7,992 bases of DNA from Candidatus Mcinerneyibacteriota bacterium. Lineage in GTDB: Bacteria; AUK180; JAQVHJ01. Under the pieces are notes generated by a model. It did no database searches and was not told the origin of the DNA. It saw only the letters and a program-made list of their open reading frames with translations. This document shows positions 1-5,003 of this stretch, piece after piece; within the stretch, counting starts at the first letter, position 1; the number at the start of each line of letters is the position of its first letter. The DNA lies in contig DAOVMD010000126.1 in assembly GCA_030630935.1 (NCBI GenBank), forward strand, positions 1-7,992, read 5' to 3'. The position numbers were made by a program, and so were the translations under genes.

Positions 1-53
1 ACCTTATATACATAAACATATTTTCCTACAGTTTGATCTATTTCAAAAGACAT
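1..53 (-). CDS. Partial gene (first 17 codons), product unknown
   Basis: An ATG at 53-51 on the minus strand opens a frame that stays open to the left edge: MSFEIDQTVGKYVYVYK. The ribosome site AAGGAGG (66-60) ends 6 nt before the ATG, and a near-perfect promoter lies just upstream (110-82), so this is very probably a real start. The peptide has no signal sequence: it is short, polar and ends in a Tyr/Val-rich beta-like stretch, so the product is probably cytoplasmic. The N-terminus vaguely resembles the opening of some IS4/IS1634-type transposases, but 17 residues cannot support that and I do not assign it. The gene is transcribed in the same direction as the 867-aa gene, 528 bp downstream of that gene's stop, with its own promoter. 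Confidence 0.6.
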   Translation of the reverse strand, partial: MSFEIDQTVGKYVYVYK

Positions 54-59
54 ATTTCA

Positions 60-110
60 CCTCCTTATGGTTATAATATATATTATAACTATTTTTTCAC
101 CAAAAGTCAA
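60..110 (-). promoter_or_regulatory. Sigma70 promoter and ribosome site of the left-edge gene
   Basis: Minus strand: -35 TTGACT (110-105), a 17-bp spacer, -10 TATAAT (87-82), and a predicted start near 75. Ribosome site AAGGAGG follows at 66-60. The leader is only about 20 nt. One mismatch to the consensus in the two hexamers makes this one of the two best promoters in the window. Confidence 0.8.
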
Positions 111-225
111 GCCTTTTTTTGTTTTATTTCGTTTTTTCCGTCTATTTTTGCTTATTTAAACTATATAGTTATAATTTTTCGGGATTTTAGGCTGTAAACA
201 AAAGCATTGCCATATATAATGTTAA

Positions 226-283
226 AATCATTATTCATTGTTCACTCTTCATTATTACTTTTTCATTGCAAGTGAAGCGAAGC
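226..283. repeat. Word-array repeat W1, copy 1, ending in a GCGAAGC mini-hairpin
   Basis: A run of degenerate TTCATTATTCATT words leads into TTCACTCTTCATTATTACTT (241-260), which recurs exactly at 545-564. It is followed by ATTGC...GCAAT arms that enclose GCGAAGC (277-283). Copy 2 has the same layout (words, the same 20-mer, then a hairpin) but a different hairpin sequence. No coding or promoter role is evident. Confidence 0.7.
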
Positions 284-399
284 AATTTTTCTTCATTTCG
301 TTCATGCCCAGAATTTACCGCGATTTTCTCTGGTTCGGGGTGGTTAGAAAAGCATTCTTTAAATTTTCTAACTTTTAATGTTATTATCTTCAATCATGA

Positions 400-420
400 T
401 CAAGGTCAAACTGACCTTGA
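400..420. repeat. Perfect 9-bp hairpin, TCAAGGTCA / TGACCTTGA
   Basis: TCAAGGTCA (400-408), loop AAC, TGACCTTGA (412-420). The arms are perfect and the loop is 3 nt. There is no T-run on either side, so it is not a canonical terminator. It lies 290 bp upstream of the left-edge gene's promoter. It could be an operator-like dyad or a structured transcript end, and the sequence alone cannot tell. Confidence 0.6.
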
Positions 421-520
421 CTGAAGGTTAGTACTTTGGATAAGTATTATAATTAGGCGTAAACAATGGGGTTTCACCCCCATCAAAGGCTTTAAACAAG
501 TGCAGCAAAATAAATAATGC

Positions 521-579
521 AAATTCATTATTCATTTTTCATTATTCACTCTTCATTATTACTTGCAAGGTAAGCTTGC
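521..579. repeat. Word-array repeat W1, copy 2
   Basis: TTCATTATTCATTTTTCATTA words are followed by the 20-mer TTCACTCTTCATTATTACTT (545-564), identical to 241-260, then by a small hairpin GCAAG (565-569) / CTTGC (575-579). It abuts the 3' end of the 867-aa gene and merges with the larger stem at 566-608. Confidence 0.7.
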
Positions 580-608
580 TATTATTTTACAATAGCGAGC
601 TTACCTTG
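566..608 (-). terminator. 18-bp stem over the stop codon of the 867-aa gene (terminator-like, no U-tract)
   Basis: CAAGGTAAGCTTGCTATT (566-583), loop of 7 nt (584-590), then AATAGCGAGCTTACCTTG (591-608): 18-bp arms with one G/T-type mismatch. On the transcribed minus strand the 5' arm encodes the last residues (Gln-Gly-Lys-Leu-Ala-Ile) and the 3' arm begins in the stop codon (584-582). No T-run follows on the minus strand, so intrinsic termination is uncertain. A role in protecting the RNA 3' end is equally possible. Confidence 0.5.
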
Positions 609-3185
609 TTTTTCTCTGCCTTTATTGTCGGTTATTACATATAGGTATATCCCTGAAGCAATTTTATTCCCTGAATCATTTATTATATTCCATTTATATT
701 CAATTGCATCTGGTATTGCAGTAAAAATTAATTCACCCTGGATTGTATAGATTCGGATCTTTGCATTCTCTGTCAAGTTATCAAACACAATATAATCCAC
801 ACCCAAACCCGGTTTATATGGATTTGGATAAACCTTAGAATTTGTAAGGTTATCCGCAAAGAGTCCAACACCGGTGAAATCAACCACTTCATTATCAGAA
901 AAGTTGGTTATTGTGTATGACCCAGGTGTGAAATCATAATTATTCTTTCCCGGTGTAATCACATAAGTTGCTCCCGCCTCAAGACCTGTGAAAGAGTACT
1001 GCCCATCGTTCCCGGTAACATATTCCCCTGAAGCATCTCCGGATAAAGTTACAGTTACTCCGGTTAATGGTTGACCATTCTCCGTAATAGTTCCGGATAA
1101 ATTTCCTAATACATCAGGACCATCTTTAGGATTAGTAGGTTCTCCGGTTGCTAGAGCTCCCCATTCATCGTAACATTCAAAGTAATATGTATAATCTATC
1201 CCAAGTTCCAGGTTATCATATATATAACGATACTCCTTACCATCGGTATATGTTGTATCACCAGAATTAATATCGGTCATTGTAAACGGGCTCCCGGTAA
1301 TCTCTGCACCACCCTTAAGGATATGAACTTTTGGATATTCAGTTCCGGGTTTTTCATTTTCAGAATTGATATATTCAACCCTGAACTCAAATGAATTGGG
1401 ATAGTTATCAGAATCCGGATTCACTCCGTCAGAGTTAAATTCTGTTTTATCGCACCAGTTCAAGCTCGGTACCACTGTGAATCCTGAATGTTTCCAATAT
1501 AGTAATCCTCCTCCTTCAGCTCCTGATAAGAGATCAAGGAATCCATCATTATTAATATCAACTAACTTAAAGCTAATTTGTAAATCCATTCCATCAGTAG
1601 ATAAATAATCATCTGAAATTAGTGTCCATGCAGCGGTTTCTGGAGTTCCGGTATTTCGATAGAATCGAACTTTTGAACCTACACTAACGAATAAATCCGG
1701 ATCCCCATCATTGTCAATATCTCCAAATGAAGGTTTACCATTGTACATTTCAGTAAACGAGTTATAGGTTGCAGTGACATAAGTCCAGCTGGGAACTTCC
1801 GGAGTTCCGTCATTCCGGTAGAAATTAAGGTTACCAGTTGCTTCCCCAATAAACAAGTCATAATCCCCATCATTATCAATATCTGTAAATTCCGGTGCTG
1901 AACTAGACCCAATATCAATTGAGTTGTAAGTTGCAGTTACAAAGACCCAGATCGGTGCTCCTGCATTCCCATCATTCCGATAAAAAGTTATTCTTCCGTT
2001 AATCTCCCCAATGAACATATCATAGTCATTATCGTTATCTATATCAATAAATACAGGCTTTGCATGGTCCCCAATATCAATTGATTCGTAATTTTCTGAA
2101 ACCACGGTCCAGGCAGGGGTCTCTGAACTACCTTCATTGCTGAGATAGGTGATGGTTCCATCAATCAAACCAATGAATATATCCTGCTTATTATCATTGT
2201 CAATATCGACAAATCCAGGATGAGAACGCATCCCGGCATCAAAATATAAAGGTTTAAAACCAACATCTGTAAAGGACGCAGTTATTGTATCACCATCATT
2301 TCTGTAATAAAATAAATCACCTTCACTATTCCCTAAAAATAGATCCAGGTCTTCATCACCATCAAAATCATGGAACTCCGGGGAAGCAAAATATCCAACA
2401 TCAATTGAAGCATAGTTGTTGGTGATAAATGTCCAGGTCGGGGTGTTGGGAGTTCCATCATTACGGTAATATTCAATATTTCCACTATTATTACCGCTTA
2501 ACCAATCAAGAGTCCCGTCTCCATTTATATCACAAAAGAATGAGTCTGCACTTGATACAAATATACCACCATAAGAATTCTCTTCTGCTGACCATGATGG
2601 TGTATCTGATGTACCTATGTTTCTAAAGAGAGAAAATCCAAGAGGTGACGTTATAGATAAATTAGTAATCAAACAATCGAAATCATTGTCTCCATCAATA
2701 TCCGGAAAAATAGGATGACTAACTTCAGAAGATATTGGTAGGGGGAGATAATCATTAGTTACAAATGTAAATGAATATGATTCGGGAGTTCCATCATTTC
2801 GATAATACTTAATATTACCATTCCTATAACCAATAAATAAGTCATCATCATTGTCATTATCAATATCTACGAAAGCTGGTGAATTATTGATAGATCCAGT
2901 ATTGATAAAATATGGCTCTGCGATTACCCAGGTAAATGTGTTTGCATTCCCATCATTTCGAAAATACCAGAGATATTGGCTATTTAATCCCAGAATGAAA
3001 TCCAAATCCCCATCATTATCAAGATCAGCAAAAGAAACTCTGGCGTTCTGTGCCCCGCCTAAATAACAACCGGGAAGCCCCTCGCCTTCCAAAGTTCCTT
3101 TCAAAACCCTTTCAAAATTCGCCTCACCAAAAATAAATAAAGTACAAACAAATAACAAACCCAAAATTACAATGAACCTCTTCAT
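582..3185 (-). CDS. Secreted VCBS/FG-GAP repeat protein with YPNP-type C-terminal sorting-like domain (867 aa)
   Basis: The protein starts with a Lys/Arg head and hydrophobic core (residues 2-20), with likely cleavage near Ala22, so it is exported. From about residue 54 to 560 it carries ten calcium-loop motifs of the type D-[IL]-D-N-D-x-D-x-D-[LI], about 50 residues apart, each followed by [LF]-[FI]-x-G and a YRNDGTPE-like turn; these are VCBS/FG-GAP repeats as in integrin-like beta-propellers. Next come an Ig-like region (about 565-695, with VNPDSDNYPNSFEFRVEY), a carboxypeptidase-regulatory-like domain (about 695-772, LSGTITENGQPLTGVTVTLSG) and a C-terminal Ig-like tail (about 785-867, VYPNPYKPG ... 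GIYLYVI). Such tails resemble T9SS or FlgD-Ig sorting domains, but whether a T9SS exists here is unknown. The start is fixed by GGAG (3194-3191), 5 nt from the ATG. It is probably a surface or extracellular adhesion or scaffold protein; no catalytic motif was seen. Confidence 0.9.
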   Translation of the reverse strand: MKRFIVILGLLFVCTLFIFGEANFERVLKGTLEGEGLPGCYLGGAQNARVSFADLDNDGDLDFILGLNSQYLWYFRNDGNANTFTWVIAEPYFINTGSINNSPAFVDIDNDNDDDLFIGYRNGNIKYYRNDGTPESYSFTFVTNDYLPLPISSEVSHPIFPDIDGDNDFDCLITNLSITSPLGFSLFRNIGTSDTPSWSAEENSYGGIFVSSADSFFCDINGDGTLDWLSGNNSGNIEYYRNDGTPNTPTWTFITNNYASIDVGYFASPEFHDFDGDEDLDLFLGNSEGDLFYYRNDGDTITASFTDVGFKPLYFDAGMRSHPGFVDIDNDNKQDIFIGLIDGTITYLSNEGSSETPAWTVVSENYESIDIGDHAKPVFIDIDNDNDYDMFIGEINGRITFYRNDGNAGAPIWVFVTATYNSIDIGSSSAPEFTDIDNDGDYDLFIGEATGNLNFYRNDGTPEVPSWTYVTATYNSFTEMYNGKPSFGDIDNDGDPDLFVSVGSKVRFYRNTGTPETAAWTLISDDYLSTDGMDLQISFKLVDINNDGFLDLLSGAEGGGLLYWKHSGFTVVPSLNWCDKTEFNSDGVNPDSDNYPNSFEFRVEYINSENEKPGTEYPKVHILKGGAEITGSPFTMTDINSGDTTYTDGKEYRYIYDNLELGIDYTYYFECYDEWGALATGEPTNPKDGPDVLGNLSGTITENGQPLTGVTVTLSGDASGEYVTGNDGQYSFTGLEAGATYVITPGKNNYDFTPGSYTITNFSDNEVVDFTGVGLFADNLTNSKVYPNPYKPGLGVDYIVFDNLTENAKIRIYTIQGELIFTAIPDAIEYKWNIINDSGNKIASGIYLYVITDNKGREKQGKLAIVK
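1530..3040 (-). repeat. Tandem ~150-bp repeats encoding ten VCBS calcium-loop motifs
   Basis: Within the 867-aa gene the DNA repeats about every 150 bp. The plus strand shows recurring CCATCATTGTCAATATC-like blocks (the DIDNDGD loop) alternating with GGAGTTCC(A/G)TCATT blocks (the NDGTP turn). Copies have diverged at many third positions, so the expansion is not recent, apart from two closely similar central units (about 1680-2050). Confidence 0.85.
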
Positions 3186-3196
3186 AATTACTCCTA

Positions 3197-3236
3197 TTTA
3201 TATTAAAAGTCTAACATATTTTAATATAAAATTCAA
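3197..3236 (-). promoter_or_regulatory. Promoter of the 867-aa gene, overlapped by a perfect 12-bp inverted repeat
   Basis: Minus strand: -35 TTGAAT (3236-3231), a 17-bp spacer ending in an extended -10 TGT, then -10 TAGACT (3213-3208). The predicted start is near 3201, giving a leader of about 16 nt. An exact inverted repeat, TTTATATTAAAA (3230-3219) and TTTTAATATAAA (3208-3197) with a 10-bp gap, covers the spacer, the end of the -10 and the start site. Its position fits a dimeric-repressor operator better than an RNA hairpin. The same architecture sits before the neighbouring barrel gene. Confidence 0.65.
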
Positions 3237-3251
3237 GATATTATTAATTTT

Positions 3252-3341
3252 TCTATTCGAAGACCGAAGAATTGTATCCCAAACATTGTAGGGGCGAAGG
3301 GCCTTCGCCCTGATCTTATGAATTTAATCCTCCCAAATGAA
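3252..3341. repeat. Dispersed ~90-bp inverted-end repeat, copy A
   Basis: Left block TATTCGAAGACCGAAGAATT ... TCCCAAAC, then GTAGG (3288-3292), the palindrome GGGCGAAGG (3292-3300) G CCTTCGCCC (3302-3310), then right block AATCCTCCCAAATGAA (3326-3341). Left and right blocks recur at 6241-6310, 6453-6527, 7826-7915 and 7950-7992. The outermost TTCATTCG / CGAATGAA (as in copy D) are inverted, as in a MITE or REP-like palindromic unit. No ORF lies inside, so it would be non-autonomous. Confidence 0.75.
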
Positions 3342-3388
3342 TATAATAAAAGTAATAAATTTTAAAATATAAATTCTATTATAAGAGA

Positions 3389-3405
3389 ATTGTTTATCAA
3401 ACAAT
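3389..3405. repeat. Small hairpin ATTGTTT / AAACAAT
   Basis: ATTGTTT (3389-3395), loop ATC, AAACAAT (3399-3405), in AT-rich intergenic sequence. It resembles the TTGTTTGC hairpin at 6508-6527 inside another repeat copy. Confidence 0.45.
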
Positions 3406-3456
3406 ATCTGTCGCAATATTATTAAAATCTTTATAGGATACTTGTTTCATACGATA

Positions 3457-3482
3457 AGGGCGCCCGGCCGGTCGCCCCTACT
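3457..3482. repeat. Solitary inverted copy of the GTAGGGGCGACC palindromic core
   Basis: Read on the minus strand this is GTAGGGGCGACCGG followed by CCGGGCGCCCT, nearly the same as the centre of copy D (7862-7886) but in opposite orientation and without the conserved flanking blocks. It contains the self-complementary CCGGCCGG (3464-3471). GC content is far above the surroundings. The core therefore moves, or is copied, apart from the 90-bp unit. Confidence 0.7.
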
Positions 3483-3502
3483 GCCATCTATAAAACAACT
3501 GT

Positions 3503-3540
3503 TCTCAGTTCTCTGATATCTGTTCTCGGCAGCGAAGCTG
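3503..3540. repeat. Word-array repeat W2, copy 1, plus hairpin CAGC-GAA-GCTG
   Basis: A 25-bp TCTCAG-TTCTCTG-ATATCTG-TTCTC segment (3503-3527) recurs at 6661-6685 with 2 mismatches, in the same orientation. It is followed within 3 nt by the mini-hairpin CAGCGAAGCTG (3530-3540). The other copy is also followed by a hairpin. A second simple array, TTATCAAT at 3547-3554 and 3561-3568, lies just beyond. Confidence 0.7.
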
Positions 3541-3581
3541 TTTGGTTTATCAATTAATAATTATCAATCATAAATTTGGAG

Positions 3582-3606
3582 AACAGCGGAGCTGCGCTCC
3601 ACTGTT
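3582..3606 (-). terminator. 11-bp hairpin touching the stop codon of the barrel gene
   Basis: AACAGCGGAGC (3582-3592), loop TGC, GCTCCACTGTT (3596-3606): one C/A mismatch in 11 bp. The last base of the right arm (3606) is the final base of the minus-strand stop codon (3608-3606), so the RNA hairpin forms immediately after the coding region. The following minus-strand sequence has no T-run, so it is terminator-like rather than a clear intrinsic terminator. Confidence 0.5.
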
Positions 3607-4511
3607 TAAAAGATTAAAAGAACCCCGTATTCCGGGGCAAAGTCTGCGGCCTTGGAAGTTATACCGAATGCATGATTTAGTTTCATATACATTCTTTCGT
3701 TTATATGCCATTGAAATTCTGTTATGAGTTCAGCTTCATCTTCCGCACCTTCAATTCCGAGATACATTCTACAGTGGTCAGAGAGTACCTTTACATATTC
3801 AATTGCATATTCACCGCTCTCGTACTTATCTTCGCTCCTGTCATATTCCGCAGCCAGTCTGAAAGCCATTGTTCCAAACTTAAATCCTTTCAATACTCCG
3901 AAACCAAGTTTAAATTCCCAGTCCTGGGTCCCTATTAATTTTTTCTGTTTCGCAAGGGGGAATACCGTTTCAAAATACCCAAAGTATTCAGGTCTCGTTT
4001 TGGTTTCTTTATTAAACCGCCACCTGATCTGGCCTTCAACATCACCTATCCCGGCTTCTGAGAATTTCTCCGGCATCTCTGACGGATCATCATCTGCTTT
4101 CTCCTGAGTCGCATCGATATATGCAACCTCAAACTCAACTGCTATCCAATCACTTATTCCATACCCGAAGAATACCAGGTATTCAGTTCCGTAGAACTTT
4201 CCCCTATAATCAAGACCATCTGAGAACCCGAGTTCAACAGGGGAGTATTCACCATTGCTATCCATATAATATTCGAAGAACGGGTAAAAGAAGAACTCGC
4301 CCTGGTTAATATAACTCCCGAACATGGAAAGTTGAATTCCAGTACCACGATCATGTAAATACCTCGGTAGCTCATCAAGTTCAGATAGAATTGTATCTAT
4401 ATCATTATCATCGTTATCATCATCGTCTATCTCCGCACCCGCGAAGACAGGCATAATCAACATCATTATAATAAAAAATATTACCAGCCACCATGCTCTT
4501 CTACCCTTCAT
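3606..4511 (-). CDS. Putative outer-membrane beta-barrel protein (301 aa)
   Basis: The signal peptide begins MKGRRAWWLVIFFI and ends near FAGA, with likely cleavage after Ala26. The mature protein opens with an acidic run (EIDDDDNDDNDID, encoded by an ATC/ATT-rich simple repeat at 4399-4426), then LSELDELPRYLHDRGTG. The rest alternates polar and aromatic residues in strand-like stretches (IQLSMFGSYI, EYLVFFGYGI, WIAVEFEVAYI, YFGYFETVFP, WEFKLGFGVLKGF, MAFRLAAEYD) and ends in the terminal Phe typical of outer-membrane proteins (EYGVLLIF). It resembles MetA/phenol-degradation-type or other uncharacterised barrels; the family is not certain. A frame-compatible GTG at 4544 adds 11 residues but lies inside the promoter, so ATG 4511-4509, preceded by CAGGAG, is the start. 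It is transcribed alone from its own promoter. Confidence 0.85.
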   Translation of the reverse strand: MKGRRAWWLVIFFIIMMLIMPVFAGAEIDDDDNDDNDIDTILSELDELPRYLHDRGTGIQLSMFGSYINQGEFFFYPFFEYYMDSNGEYSPVELGFSDGLDYRGKFYGTEYLVFFGYGISDWIAVEFEVAYIDATQEKADDDPSEMPEKFSEAGIGDVEGQIRWRFNKETKTRPEYFGYFETVFPLAKQKKLIGTQDWEFKLGFGVLKGFKFGTMAFRLAAEYDRSEDKYESGEYAIEYVKVLSDHCRMYLGIEGAEDEAELITEFQWHINERMYMKLNHAFGITSKAADFAPEYGVLLIF

Positions 4512-4523
4512 AATAATCTCCTG

Positions 4524-4563
4524 TTTATAATAAAAGTTTAACACACTTTAATATAAAATTCAA
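4524..4563 (-). promoter_or_regulatory. Promoter of the barrel gene, near-copy of the 867-aa gene's promoter
   Basis: Minus strand: TTGAAT (4563-4558), 17 bp, extended -10 TGT, TAAACT (4540-4535). It aligns without gaps to 3236-3197 from the -35 through the ribosome site with about five differences in some 44 bp. The dyad is imperfect here: TTTATATTAAAG (4557-4546) versus TTTTATTATAAA (4535-4524). Confidence 0.65.
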
Positions 4564-4845
4564 GAAAAAAAAGTTTCGCTTCGCTCCACAAAATGTTAAA
4601 TAGTTAAAATGTTATTGTAGATTTTTGGAGTGCATTGATGAACTCTGTGAATCAATGCATTATAAAGAGTGCTGGTACCACATCGATTTACATCGATGCA
4701 TTCAGATACAATAGTTCAAGTGTACGAAAGTTGAGATAGTTCAATCGTTAAAGTGTTTTATAAAGTCATGCTTTGCATGTGTTGAAGTGTTACAATAACA
4801 TTTGAACATTTGTTTAGCACTTGAACTATTTAACTATTTTCGATC
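4564..4845. other. Divergent intergenic region with nested palindromes
   Basis: No ORF with a ribosome site. It contains GCTTCGC (4578-4584), a hairpin TGCATTGAT (4631-4639) / ATCAATGCA (4651-4659), the palindrome TGGTACCA (4673-4680), a hairpin CATCGAT (4681-4687) / ATCGATG (4692-4698), and the W3 word array (4711-4826). The outer arms TGCATTGATG (4631-4640) and CATCGATGCA (4691-4700) are also complementary at 9 of 10 positions, so the two hairpins could instead form one long stem. Confidence 0.55.
4711..4826. repeat. Word-array repeat W3 (GTTCAA/TTGAAC), copy 1
   Basis: Contains GTTCAA at 4714 and 4739 and TTGAAC at 4802 and 4821, and the mini-hairpin CATGC-TTT-GCATG (4767-4779). The 19-mer GATAGTTCAATCGTTAAAG (4734-4752) recurs inverted at 6732-6750. 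The order hairpin, TTGAAC words, then a strong promoter is shared with the region before the small barrel gene (6788-6858). Confidence 0.7.
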
Positions 4846-4874
4846 TTGACAAATAGAAAGTTTTAGAGTATAAT
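4846..4874 (+). promoter_or_regulatory. Consensus sigma70 promoter of the SUMF1 lipoprotein gene
   Basis: TTGACA (4846-4851), a 17-bp spacer, TATAAT (4869-4874): a perfect match to the consensus in both hexamers. The predicted start is near 4881, leaving a leader of about 120 nt before the ATG at 5004, much longer than the other leaders in this window. Confidence 0.85.
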
Positions 4875-4918
4875 ATAATTAGGTTGAATTAATCCTTATG
4901 TTCTTTGAAGGAGTTTTC

Positions 4919-4988
4919 GTGTGGGGTGAAAATGAAAAAAAGAAAAGTTAAAATATATACTAAAATCAATATATATATAATATTTTAG
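4919..4988 (+). other. Possible leader peptides in the 120-nt 5' leader
   Basis: GAAGGAG (4907-4913) stands 5 nt before a GTG (4919) opening a 10-codon frame ending in TAA at 4949-4951 (MWGENEKKKS). An overlapping ATG (4932) opens an 18-codon frame, rich in Lys and Ile, ending in TAG at 4986-4988, directly against the main ribosome site AAGGAGG (4989-4995). Either could be a translated leader coupled to the main gene, or simply chance. Neither resembles a known attenuator peptide. Confidence 0.3.
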
Positions 4989-5003
4989 AAGGAGGTTAGA
5001 GAA

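Larger units (their letters stand above)
111..581. other. Intergenic region, no gene seen
   Basis: No ORF with a ribosome site is visible on either strand. The stretch holds two copies of a TTCATTATTCA-type word array (226-283 and 521-579), an inverted repeat GTTAGAAAA (343-351) / TTTTCTAAC (364-372), a tight hairpin at 400-420, and a small G/C palindrome ATGGGG (466-471) / CCCCAT (478-483). From 111 to 225 it is plain AT-rich sequence in which I see nothing. Confidence 0.6.

Noticed and set aside
383-413. Minus-strand promoter starting with TTGACC in the region before the left-edge gene
   Set aside because: The -10 at 17 bp (TAATAA) is a poor match and no gene follows; the left-edge gene has a far better promoter at 110-82.
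3724-4107. Plus-strand ORF of 127 codons (and smaller ones at 3705-3938 and 4121-4309) opposite the barrel gene
   Set aside because: Each lies wholly antisense to a gene with signal peptide, promoter and ribosome site, has no ribosome site of its own, and has a composition typical of a reverse-frame shadow.
4512-4544. Upstream GTG start at 4544 for the barrel gene
   Set aside because: It would lie within the -10 region and upstream of the predicted transcript start, and would spoil the N-terminal signal peptide. ATG 4511 has CAGGAG at the right distance.
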